Positions 24,976 to 32,510 of a stretch of DNA of 36,419 bases are shown piece by piece. Where the stretch lies: the NCBI GenBank assembly GCA_021200995.1, contig JAJQFS010000044.1, positions 1-36,419 on the forward strand. The letters are read 5' to 3'. The notes beneath the pieces were generated by a model. That model was not told the origin of the DNA. It searched no databases and saw only the letters and a program-made list of their open reading frames with translations. Position numbers and translations under genes: made by a program. This DNA comes from Lachnospiraceae bacterium. GTDB taxonomy: Bacteria; Bacillota; Clostridia; Lachnospirales; Lachnospiraceae. Numbering within the stretch: position 1 is the first letter of the stretch; each line of letters opens with the position of its first letter.

Positions 24976-26385
24976 ATGAAAATTTACAACACACTGACCA
25001 GAAAAAAAGAAGAATTCGTCCCTCTTGAGGAGGGCAAAGTCAAAATGTACGTCTGCGGCCCGACTGTGTACAACCTGATTCATATTGGCAACGCGCGGCC
25101 CATGATTGTCTTTGACACCTTCCGCAGATACATGGAATACAAGGGCTATGAAGTCAATTATGTCTCCAATTTCACCGACGTGGACGACAAAATTATTAAA
25201 AAAGCCAACGAGGAGGGTGTGGACCCCTCCGTCATCAGCGAGCGTTATATCGCCGAGTGCAAAAAGGACATGGCGGCCATGAATATCAAACCCGCTACCA
25301 CACACCCGAAGGCAACCGAGGAAATCGACGGGATGCTGGAGATGATTGAGACCCTGATTGAGAAGGGCTATGCCTATGTGGCTGAGGACGGTACCGTATA
25401 TTATCGCACCAGATCCTTTCCGGATTATGGCAAGCTTTCTCACAAAAATCTCGACGACCTTCAGGGCGGGATGCGCTCCCTTTTAGTCTCCGGCGAGGAG
25501 CAGAAGGAGGATCCGCTGGATTTCGTGCTCTGGAAGCCCAAAAAGGAAGGCGAGCCCTACTGGGAGTCTCCCTGGTGCGAGGGGCGGCCCGGCTGGCACA
25601 TAGAGTGCTCCGTGATGAGCAAGCGCTACCTTGGCGAGCAGATTGACATCCACGCGGGCGGTGAGGATCTGATTTTCCCGCACCATGAAAATGAGATCGC
25701 CCAGTCCGAGGCGTGCAACGGCAAAGAGTTCGCGCACTACTGGATGCACAACGGCTTTTTAAATATCGACAATAAAAAAATGAGCAAATCCGAGGGCAAT
25801 TTCTTCACGGTCCGCGAGGTGGGCGAGCAGTATGACCTGCAGGTTCTGCGCTTTTTCATGCTTTCCGCCCATTACAGGAGTCCGCTGAATTTCTCCAGAG
25901 AGCTGATGGATGCGGCTAAAAACGGCCTGGACCGTATCTGCACCTGCGCGCAGAATCTGAAGTATCTGTCCGGACAGAATAAACTGACACAGGTGTCGGA
26001 ACAGGAAAGTGAAAACCTGCAGAAGGCACAGGAGTATGTGAAGAAATTTGAGGAGTCCATGGACGACGACTGCAATACCGCGGACGCCCTGTCCGCCATC
26101 TTTGAGCTGGTGAAATTCACCAACAGCACCGTCAGCGAAAATTCGTCCACGGCGTACGTAAAATCCCTGCTGGACACACTGGTGACGCTGACTGACGTCT
26201 GCGGCCTGATAGTATTAAAAGAGGAAGAGCTGCTGGATTCGGACATTGAGGCAAAAATCGCCGAGCGCCAGGCGGCCCGCAAAGCGAAGGATTTCGCGAA
26301 AGCGGACGCGATTCGCAAAGAGCTTGCTGACCAGGGCATCATTCTGGAGGACACCAGAGAGGGCGTAAAATGGAGAAGAGCCTAG
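24976..26385 (+). CDS. cysS: Cysteinyl-tRNA synthetase
   Basis: Class I aminoacyl-tRNA synthetase that charges tRNA-Cys; cytosolic, 469 residues. Visible are the zinc/substrate Cys27 in YVCGPTVYN, the HIGN motif (36-39), the second Zn site region [10 protein letters not shown] with HHENE, and KMSKS (268-272). The C-terminal part has the anticodon-binding helices and [20 protein letters not shown]. Start ATG 24976 has GGAG nine bases upstream; a 19-codon upstream extension has no conserved residues. The end overlaps the mrnC start by 16 bases. The leader 24873-24975 contains alternative GC-rich pairings (ACCGCC/GGCGGT) but is too short for a T-box. Confidence 0.96.
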   Translation: MKIYNTLTRKKEEFVPLEEGKVKMYVCGPTVYNLIHIGNARPMIVFDTFRRYMEYKGYEVNYVSNFTDVDDKIIKKANEEGVDPSVISERYIAECKKDMAAMNIKPATTHPKATEEIDGMLEMIETLIEKGYAYVAEDGTVYYRTRSFPDYGKLSHKNLDDLQGGMRSLLVSGEEQKEDPLDFVLWKPKKEGEPYWESPWCEGRPGWHIECSVMSKRYLGEQIDIHAGGEDLIFPHHENEIAQSEACNGKEFAHYWMHNGFLNIDNKKMSKSEGNFFTVREVGEQYDLQVLRFFMLSAHYRSPLNFSRELMDAAKNGLDRICTCAQNLKYLSGQNKLTQVSEQESENLQKAQEYVKKFEESMDDDCNTADALSAIFELVKFTNSTVSENSSTAYVKSLLDTLVTLTDVCGLIVLKEEELLDSDIEAKIAERQAARKAKDFAKADAIRKELADQGIILEDTREGVKWRRA

Positions 26386-26921
26386 AGGAGCCGATGACGG
26401 CGGACGCGGCGAAGGACCCGGAGGTTTCTGGGACTGCGGACGCAGCGGAAAAGAGCCTGGAGCCTGAGGGGAGCGTCAACGCAGCGGAAAAGAGCCTGGA
26501 CTTTGAAACTATTGCCGTGGCCTTTGACATGAAGTGTCCGGATGCTGACAGCTATTCGTCTCTGGCATTGGCCTACATCGGCGACTGTGTCTACGACCTT
26601 GCGATCCGCTCCGTCGTGGTGGGCAAAAATCATACCAGCGTCAACGACCTGCACCATAAGACCATTCATTATGTAAAGGCCGAGAGCCAGGCGCATGTAG
26701 CGGACGCGCTGAAGGAGTATCTGACGCCCAAAGAGGCGGATATTTACCGGCGCGCGCGCAACGCCAAATCCAACACAAAGGCCAAAAATGCCTCTATTGT
26801 AGCCTACCGCAAAGCGACCGGCCTGGAGGCGCTGATCGGCTGGTTATATATACAGAACCAAAACGACAGAATTCTGGAACTGATCACCCTGGGACTTTCG
26901 AAAACGGAAACGGAGATTTAA
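26370..26921 (+). CDS. mrnC: Mini-ribonuclease III with repeat-rich N-terminal extension
   Basis: Dimeric RNase III catalytic-domain protein that matures 23S rRNA. The catalytic region has LALAYIGDCVYDLAIRS with the metal-binding Asp, and NAKSNTKAKNASIVAYRKAT followed by GLEALIGWLYI with the second acidic residue. The product has 183 residues; the first about 45 are an added Ala/Glu/Ser/Pro-rich segment (ADAAEKSLEPEGSVNAAEKS) absent from typical MrnC (about 130-145 residues). That segment is encoded partly by a 21-bp direct repeat. The start ATG 26370 lies inside cysS, so translation is coupled. A start further in would remove the repeats, but no better ribosome binding site was seen. Confidence 0.88.
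   Translation: MEKSLEEPMTADAAKDPEVSGTADAAEKSLEPEGSVNAAEKSLDFETIAVAFDMKCPDADSYSSLALAYIGDCVYDLAIRSVVVGKNHTSVNDLHHKTIHYVKAESQAHVADALKEYLTPKEADIYRRARNAKSNTKAKNASIVAYRKATGLEALIGWLYIQNQNDRILELITLGLSKTETEI
26441..26500 (+). repeat. In-frame 21-bp direct repeat in mrnC
   Basis: The same 21 bases (starting CGCAGCGG, ending GCCTGGA) occur at 26441-26461 and 26480-26500, 39 bases apart (13 codons), giving two AAEKSL units. A degenerate third copy lies at the start codon (GGAGAAGAGCCTAGAG). Confidence 0.85.
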
Positions 26922-26924
26922 AAA

Positions 26925-27671
26925 TTGGGATATCAGGAATTTACCATTGAAGGCAGAAACGCCGTGACGGAAGCCTTTCGCGGCGGGAAGCCCATAGACA
27001 GACTTTACATCCTGGACGGTTGTCAGGACGGCCCCATTTCCACCATCAAACGGGAGGCCAGAAAGCGTGACGTCCAGATCAAATATGTGACAAAGGAACG
27101 CCTGGACCAGCTTTCTGAGACAGGAAAGCACCAGGGCGTCATCGCCCTCGCCGCGGCCTATGAGTACGCGCGGATGGAGGATATTTTCGCGCTGGCTGCA
27201 AAACGGCAGGAGGATCCCTTTGTGATTTTGCTGGACAATATTGAGGACCCGCATAATCTGGGTGCGATTTTGCGTACCGCGAATCTGGCCGGCGCGCATG
27301 GCCTGATTATCCCGAAAAACAGAGCGGTGGGCCTGACCGCGGCGGTGGCGCGCACATCCGCGGGCGCCATCAACTATACGCCGGTCGTGAAGGTGACCAA
27401 TCTGGTGCAGACCATGGAGGAGCTGAAAAAGAAGGGGCTCTGGTTTGTCTGTGCGGATATGGACGGCACAGTGATGTATGACTGTAATCTGACCGGCCCC
27501 ATCGGCCTGGTCATCGGAAATGAGGGCGAGGGTGTGGGACGCCTGGTGAAGGAGCACTGTGATATGACAGCAGCTATTCCTATGAAGGGAGATATTGATT
27601 CTCTGAACGCATCCGTGGCCGCGGGCGCGCTTTCCTATGAAATCGTGCGCCAGAGGCTCCAGGGAAAATAA
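26925..27671 (+). CDS. rlmB: 23S rRNA (guanosine-2'-O-)-methyltransferase RlmB
   Basis: SpoU-family (SPOUT) methyltransferase that modifies 23S rRNA G2251; cytosolic dimer, 248 residues. The N-terminal substrate-binding domain (EGRNAVTEAFRGGKPIDRLY) is followed by the three SpoU motifs: LDNIEDPHNLGAILRTANLA, GLVIGNEGEGV, and IPMKGDIDSLNASVAAGALS. Translation begins at TTG 26925 with GGAG nine bases upstream, three bases after the mrnC stop. The cysS-mrnC-rlmB-sigH order matches the conserved Firmicutes cluster, but the NYN-domain gene usually between rlmB and sigH is absent. Confidence 0.94.
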   Translation: MGYQEFTIEGRNAVTEAFRGGKPIDRLYILDGCQDGPISTIKREARKRDVQIKYVTKERLDQLSETGKHQGVIALAAAYEYARMEDIFALAAKRQEDPFVILLDNIEDPHNLGAILRTANLAGAHGLIIPKNRAVGLTAAVARTSAGAINYTPVVKVTNLVQTMEELKKKGLWFVCADMDGTVMYDCNLTGPIGLVIGNEGEGVGRLVKEHCDMTAAIPMKGDIDSLNASVAAGALSYEIVRQRLQGK

Positions 27672-27672
27672 T

Positions 27673-28305
27673 ATGTGGGAAAATTACCGGGCGCTGACGG
27701 ACGAAGTCCTGATTGAGCAGTACAGGGCGGGGGACGAGCAGGTAGCCGATTATCTGATGAATAAATACAAAAATATGGTGAGAAGCCAGGCCAGAAATCT
27801 GTACATGCCGGGAGCGGACACGGAGGATTTATTGCAGGAAGGCATGATCGGACTGTTCAAGGCGGTGCGGGATTATAAGCCTGGAGAGGGAACTGTATTT
27901 TTCACTTTTGCGTATCTGTGCGTTTCCCGGCAGATGCTGACCGCTGTGAGGGCGTCCGGCAGGGAGAAGCATGAACCGTTGAATCATTATATTTCGCTGG
28001 CTTCGCCGCAGGAAACGGCGGCATACTCCGATGGAAGTGATCCGGTCAAGGAGAGAGAGGCCAGAGAGAATCCCGAACAGCTTCTGCTGGAGAGGGAGAG
28101 CATGGAACAGCTGGAGGCGGTGCTGAACAAACAGCTGAGCGCACTGGAAAAGAAGGTACTGGACCTTTATATGTCCGGTCTGTCTTTGAAAGAGATCGCC
28201 GATGAGCTGGGGAGGGGAGAAAAGTCTGTTGACAATGCGCTGAGGCGTGTGCGCACGAAGCTGCGCGCTGTTTTAAAGCGCCCCTCAGGAAAGGAAATTC
28301 TATGA
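27673..28305 (+). CDS. sigH: RNA polymerase sigma factor, SigH-like
   Basis: Sigma-70 family factor (210 residues) of the SigH type, which in spore formers drives early stationary-phase and sporulation genes. Region 2 shows QYRAGDEQVADYLMNKYKNM and DTEDLLQEGMIGLFKAVRDY with the core-binding and -10 recognition helices. Region 4 shows LSALEKKVLDLYMSGLSLKE and IADELGRGEKSVDNALRRV, the -35-binding helix-turn-helix. Assignment as SigH rather than another sporulation factor rests on the rlmB neighbour and the domain pattern. Start ATG 27673 follows the rlmB stop by one base. The end overlaps the PBP gene (ATGA). Confidence 0.85.
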   Translation: MWENYRALTDEVLIEQYRAGDEQVADYLMNKYKNMVRSQARNLYMPGADTEDLLQEGMIGLFKAVRDYKPGEGTVFFTFAYLCVSRQMLTAVRASGREKHEPLNHYISLASPQETAAYSDGSDPVKEREARENPEQLLLERESMEQLEAVLNKQLSALEKKVLDLYMSGLSLKEIADELGRGEKSVDNALRRVRTKLRAVLKRPSGKEIL

Positions 28306-30989
28306 ACTACAGCAGGAAAGGAATGAAGCACACACAGAAGAAGCTGAATTCGAAGGCGAATAAGAATCTGCACAAGCTGTTTCTGTTTGCCGCCGGTGCG
28401 GTATGTGTCTGTGTCCTGGGGGCGGTGATTATTCTGGGTGCGGCGGCGATCGGAATTTTTGACGCCTGTATCGACACGGCGCCGGATGTGAGCGCGTCGG
28501 ATATCGTCGCGACCGGTCAGTCCAGCTTCGTGTATGACAGCGAGGGCAACCAGATTGCCAAGCTGGTTGCCAGCAATTCCAACCGGATTTCTGTTACCCT
28601 GGACGAGGTGCCGGAGGATCTGCAGCATGCCTTTGTGGCAATTGAGGACAGCCGTTTTTATGAGCATAACGGCATCGATATCATCGGTATCATCCGCGCG
28701 GTGGTCAGCGGCGTCAGAAATGGCTTCAATTTTACTTCCGGCGCCAGCACGATTACCCAGCAGTTAATCAAAAATACAGTCTTCGAGGACTTTGTCAATG
28801 AATCCACGTTGGAGAGCATTACCCGTAAGATTCAGGAGTGGTACCTGGCCATCAAGCTGAGCAATGAACTGTCCAAGGATGAGGTTCTGATCCGCTATCT
28901 GAATACGATCAACCTGGGGCAGAACTGCCTGGGCGTACAGGCTGCCTCTCTTCGTTATTTTAATAAGGATGTTTCAGAGCTGACCCTGTCCGAGTGCGCG
29001 GTTATCGCCACGATTACCAAAAGCCCGTCCGGCTATAATCCCATCAAGAACCCGGAAAAGAACGCGGAGCGGCGGGAAGAAGTGCTGGATTCCATGCTGG
29101 AGCAGGGATATATCACACAGGCGGAGTATGACGAGGCCATGGCGGATGATCCTTATACCCGCATTCAGGCGGTCAATGAGCTCTATACCTCAGAGGACAG
29201 CGTGACCTCTTATTTTGTGGACGCGGTGACAGATCAGGTGTACGATGACCTGGTTGAGGCCGGATATACGGAGTCCGAGGCTTATAGTCTGCTTTACAGC
29301 GGCGGTATTACGATCAATACCACCCTGATCCAGGATATTCAGGATATCGTGGATGAAGTGGTCAACGATGAGAGTAATTATGCTGTCACATACTATGAAC
29401 TGGAATACGCGCTCAGTGTGACCAGAGCCAATGGGGATGTTGAGCATTTCAGTACGGAAATGATGCAGATCTATTTAAAGGAGATCGGTTACAGCGAGAA
29501 CGGATACAGCACCTCTTCGCCCATGCTTTTTGCCAGTGAGGAGGCAGCCGACGCGGCCATTGCGGTCTATCAGGAATCTGTGCTGGAGGAAGGGGACGAG
29601 ATCCTTGCGGAAAGCATCACGCTGACGCTCGAACCCCAGACTTCGGTTTGTATCATCGACCAGAGCACTGGCTATGTAGTGGCCTTAAGCGGCGGCCGTG
29701 GGGAGAAGACGGTCAGTAAGGCGTTTAACAGGGCGACTGACGCGACACGTCAGCCTGGTTCCTGCTTTAAAGTGCTGTCAGCTTACGCCCCCACGCTGGA
29801 CAACGGCTATACGCTTGCGGACACAATCATGGATTCCGCCTTTGCCTACACGAACGCGGGAAATGATTCGGACAACCGTCTGGTCAGCAACTGGTGGACC
29901 GGCGGCTACAGAGGCCTGCTCAGCCTGCGTTATGGCATTCAGTGGTCCGCGAACGTCGTGACAGTAAAGCTGCTGACGATGATTACCCCCAGAATGGGTA
30001 TGGATTATCTGCTGAATTTTGGCTTTACGACATTGCTTTCCGAAACGGATGAGAACGGCAATACGGACGTAACGCAGGCGCTGTGTCTGGGCGGCATTAC
30101 CAATGGCGTCACCAACCTGGAGCTGACTGCGGCCTACGCCTCCATCGCCAACGGCGGTACGTATATTGAGCCGACCCTTTACACCACAGTTTTGGACAGC
30201 AGCGGCAATGTGATTCTGGACAGAACCAGCGGCGAAACGAGACAGACGGTAAAGGATACGACGGCCTGGCTTTTGATTGACGCCATGAGAGACTGCGCTT
30301 CCTCCGGCACCGGCACCAGGGCCAATTTCTCAGGGCAGGATGTAGCGGTGAAAACCGGTACAACCTCAGACAACCTGGATGTATGGGTTTCCGGCTTTAC
30401 CGGCTATTATACCTGCAGTATCTGGCTTGGCTATGACAACAATAATAAGAGCGGCGGCTTAAGCTCTTCGGAGACAAAGACGCACCTGAATATGTGGAAC
30501 CAGATCATGTCCCAGATTCATGATGACCTGGATTACGAGACCATCATGGAGAAGCCTGAGGATATCGTGCAGGTGCAGGTCTGCAGTAAGTCCGGTAAAC
30601 TGCCCATCGCCGGCGTCTGCGATGGCTGTGTGACAACGGAATATTTTGCTGCTGGCACAGAGCCCACGGAGTACTGCGACGTGCACTGGGTAGGCTGGAT
30701 CTGCAATGAGACCGGTCTGCCGGCGACCGACTACTGCCCGAACGCGACCTATGGCATCTGCGAGGTCCTGCCGCTGCAGGATGAATCTCTCTGGGAAGGC
30801 CTGGAGGCGGCCGGCAGCTCCATTGGCGGCGAGGTCACCTATTGCTATCACACTTATGACTATATGATGGCAACCTACGGCTACGCGGAGATTCTGCACA
30901 CAAATGCTTCCGCGGCGGCTGCGGACACTTCAACGGTGACGGAAGAAACTACTGAGACGACCGATACCGGCCAGGACGACGGGGAATAA
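28302..30989 (+). CDS. Class A penicillin-binding protein (PBP1A family)
   Basis: Bifunctional peptidoglycan synthase anchored by one N-terminal helix (about 30-55), 895 residues. The glycosyltransferase 51 domain (about 75-255) has catalytic Glu115 in EDSRFYEHNGID and SGASTITQQLIKN. The transpeptidase domain has the serine motif SCFK (487-490), SAN (549-551) and KTG (684-686). A Cys-rich segment (about 765-840: VCSKSGKLPIAGVCDGCV, CNETGLPATDYCPN) resembles the C-terminal extension of clostridial PBPs. The tail is Thr/Glu-rich. It overlaps sigH by four bases. Coupling of a cell-wall synthase to this sigma factor fits a growth or sporulation role, but that is inference. Confidence 0.93.
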   Translation: MNYSRKGMKHTQKKLNSKANKNLHKLFLFAAGAVCVCVLGAVIILGAAAIGIFDACIDTAPDVSASDIVATGQSSFVYDSEGNQIAKLVASNSNRISVTLDEVPEDLQHAFVAIEDSRFYEHNGIDIIGIIRAVVSGVRNGFNFTSGASTITQQLIKNTVFEDFVNESTLESITRKIQEWYLAIKLSNELSKDEVLIRYLNTINLGQNCLGVQAASLRYFNKDVSELTLSECAVIATITKSPSGYNPIKNPEKNAERREEVLDSMLEQGYITQAEYDEAMADDPYTRIQAVNELYTSEDSVTSYFVDAVTDQVYDDLVEAGYTESEAYSLLYSGGITINTTLIQDIQDIVDEVVNDESNYAVTYYELEYALSVTRANGDVEHFSTEMMQIYLKEIGYSENGYSTSSPMLFASEEAADAAIAVYQESVLEEGDEILAESITLTLEPQTSVCIIDQSTGYVVALSGGRGEKTVSKAFNRATDATRQPGSCFKVLSAYAPTLDNGYTLADTIMDSAFAYTNAGNDSDNRLVSNWWTGGYRGLLSLRYGIQWSANVVTVKLLTMITPRMGMDYLLNFGFTTLLSETDENGNTDVTQALCLGGITNGVTNLELTAAYASIANGGTYIEPTLYTTVLDSSGNVILDRTSGETRQTVKDTTAWLLIDAMRDCASSGTGTRANFSGQDVAVKTGTTSDNLDVWVSGFTGYYTCSIWLGYDNNNKSGGLSSSETKTHLNMWNQIMSQIHDDLDYETIMEKPEDIVQVQVCSKSGKLPIAGVCDGCVTTEYFAAGTEPTEYCDVHWVGWICNETGLPATDYCPNATYGICEVLPLQDESLWEGLEAAGSSIGGEVTYCYHTYDYMMATYGYAEILHTNASAAAADTSTVTEETTETTDTGQDDGE

Positions 30990-31048
30990 GGACTCCAGAA
31001 GAGCAAAAACTGGCACTGAAATCGAACTTCAGAAATTTGAAAAAGTGT

Positions 31049-31077
31049 TTGACAAATAAAAACCTCCATGCTATTAT
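31049..31077 (+). promoter_or_regulatory. Promoter of the tRNA-Thr gene
   Basis: TTGACA (31049-31054), 17-base spacer, TATTAT (31072-31077). The transcript should begin only a few bases before the mature tRNA 5' end at 31089. Confidence 0.85.
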
Positions 31078-31088
31078 ATGACGGTAGC

Positions 31089-31161
31089 GCTGCTGTGGCT
31101 CAGTCGGTAGAGCGTCACATTGGTAATGTGGAGGTCACGAGTTCGATTCTCATCAGCAGCT
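31089..31161 (+). tRNA. tRNA-Thr (anticodon GGT)
   Basis: A 73-base cloverleaf: acceptor GCTGCTG/CAGCAGC (7 bp), D-arm GCTC/GAGC, anticodon stem TCACA/TGTGG with loop TTGGTAA (anticodon GGT, reading ACC/ACU), variable AGGTC, T-loop TTCGATT, discriminator T, no encoded CCA. The T-stem ACGAG/CTCAT has one C-A mismatch at its second pair. It is the only RNA gene found in the window. Its 3' end borders accessory-looking DNA. Confidence 0.93.
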
Positions 31162-31275
31162 TTCAAAAACCCTTATTTTAAAGGCATTTCAGAGCACCGG
31201 AAATCAAAAGGTAATCAAACACCAAAAAAGGAAGGAGCAGCCTTCTACAAATGACGTCAAGTATGTAAATAAGAG

Positions 31276-31310
31276 CACAGTCTGAGAGGTCTTGGACTGT
31301 GTTTTTATTT
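31276..31310 (+). terminator. Intrinsic terminator downstream of tRNA-Thr
   Basis: CACAGTC (31276-31282), 12-base loop, GACTGTG (31295-31301), then TTTTTATTT. The 115 bases between the tRNA and this hairpin hold no gene. Confidence 0.8.
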
Positions 31311-31414
31311 ATGTACATGAAGTTTTTTATCTGTTTTTACTGCAGTTTCTGTTAATCTTCTTACTTTATTCACCTGTATTCAAAAATTTAATCACATTAA
31401 TCCTCCTTTTGAGC

Positions 31415-31490
31415 TAAGACCAGTTAGCAGGAAATTGTTCTCTTTCTAAGAGAAATTTCGTTTTGCTAACAGAACGGAAACCTGGTCTTA
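31415..31490. other. Long multi-part hairpin in gene-free DNA
   Basis: Outer arms TAAGACCAG (31415-31423) and CTGGTCTTA (31482-31490). Inside these, GTTAGCA (31423-31429) pairs with TGCTAAC (31464-31470), and GAAATT plus TCTC pair with GAGA plus AATTTC around 31431-31459. The 76-base element lies in the gene-free stretch 31162-31796 (AT-rich). It could be a small structured RNA, a recombination-related palindrome or a terminator; there is no promoter evidence directly before it. Confidence 0.5.
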
Positions 31491-31590
31491 AATGAAAAAT
31501 TGACAAAACACGTCGATTCTGTGGTTTGGGTTTTTTGAAATTTTATGGAATTTTTTATTAGCAATCCTGTTTTGAAAGTAAGCGTACAGT

Positions 31591-31619
31591 AAAATCTACC
31601 GCGTTTCAAGCGGGATTTT
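31591..31619. other. Small hairpin in gene-free DNA
   Basis: AAATC N2 CCGC, loop GTTTCAA, GCGG N1 GATTT, with flanking A and T runs. It is terminator-like on either strand; no gene clearly uses it. Otherwise 31500-31680 shows no gene. Confidence 0.4.
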
Positions 31620-31683
31620 GCATTTGTGAGCATCCAGCATGAATCCAAAATTGAAAATAATTTGTAAATTTTCGCCGAAACTA

Positions 31684-31719
31684 TTGTATGTCAGAGTCAT
31701 TTTTGCTATACTATCTGAC
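31684..31719 (+). promoter_or_regulatory. Promoter of the TetR-GH53 operon with bracketing inverted repeat
   Basis: TTGTAT (31684-31689), 17-base spacer, TATACT (31707-31712). GTCAGA (31690-31695) and TCTGAC (31714-31719) are inverted copies lying just after the -35 and just after the -10, a likely operator for the autoregulating TetR protein that follows. Confidence 0.6.
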
Positions 31720-31796
31720 GGTAAAAGAACGCGCTCTAAATGATTTCTGGAAAATGAATTTAGAAATGCATTGAAGCGCCGAAAGGGAAGTGACGA

Positions 31797-32510
31797 ATGG
31801 GTAAGGGCAGGGTTACGCGGGAGCAGAGCGAACTGCACAGACAAATCATCATCAATACGACGGCAGAGAGCTTTCTGGAAAAAGGCTTCACCAACACCAC
31901 ATTAAGGCATATCATCACGAAGCTCGGCATCAGCATGGGAGCATTCACCGGGCATTTTAAAACCAAGGAGGATGTGCTGTATGAGCTGGTTGGCCTCGTT
32001 CTGGATCAGCAGTTTTCCGTTTCGGAAAAGCTGGTTGCGGGCAGGACAGACGATAAAATTCTGCTGTATGCTGCGGAGACAGTATTGCAGCTTTATATCG
32101 TAGAAATGAATGAGAACATCCGTGATGTTTATTATAACGCATACTCCCTTCCGAAAACCTCTGCTTTGATACAGGAGAAGGTCACGGGAAAGGTGGCAGC
32201 TATTTTCAAAGAGCAGCTGCCGCAACTGGAATCAAAAGACTTTTATCTGCTGGAGATCGCCACGGGCGGGATCATGCGGGGGTTTATGATTACCCCGTGC
32301 AGTATCTGGGTTTCCATGGACATGAAAGTGGAAGCTTTTCTTAAGAATACGCTCCGTCTTTACTATGTGCCGGATGAAAAGATTGAGGAAGCCATCGCCT
32401 TTGTGAAAACCATAGATTTTAAGCAGGCGGCGAAAGAAACTGTTGACAGTATTTTTCTCTATCTGGAAAAACAGAGAGAAAATTTACAGTGTAAAGGAGA
32501 GATTTTATGA
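31797..32510 (+). CDS. TetR/AcrR family transcriptional regulator
   Basis: DNA-binding repressor of 237 residues. The N-terminal helix-turn-helix domain (about 10-58: IIINTTAESFLEKGFTNTTL, HIITKLGISMGAFTGHFKTK) matches TetR. The rest is the helical ligand-binding/dimer domain, which is not conserved enough to name a ligand. The start ATG 31797 has AAAGGGAAG upstream. The stop overlaps the start of the GH53 galactanase gene (ATGA), an unusual, direct link of a TetR regulator to a large secreted hydrolase. Autoregulation is suggested by the inverted repeat at its promoter. Confidence 0.88.
   Translation: MGKGRVTREQSELHRQIIINTTAESFLEKGFTNTTLRHIITKLGISMGAFTGHFKTKEDVLYELVGLVLDQQFSVSEKLVAGRTDDKILLYAAETVLQLYIVEMNENIRDVYYNAYSLPKTSALIQEKVTGKVAAIFKEQLPQLESKDFYLLEIATGGIMRGFMITPCSIWVSMDMKVEAFLKNTLRLYYVPDEKIEEAIAFVKTIDFKQAAKETVDSIFLYLEKQRENLQCKGEIL

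Noticed and set aside
31466-31648. Short minus-strand frame in the gene-free stretch
   Set aside because: No ribosome binding site, covers two hairpins, and the peptide shows no family pattern.
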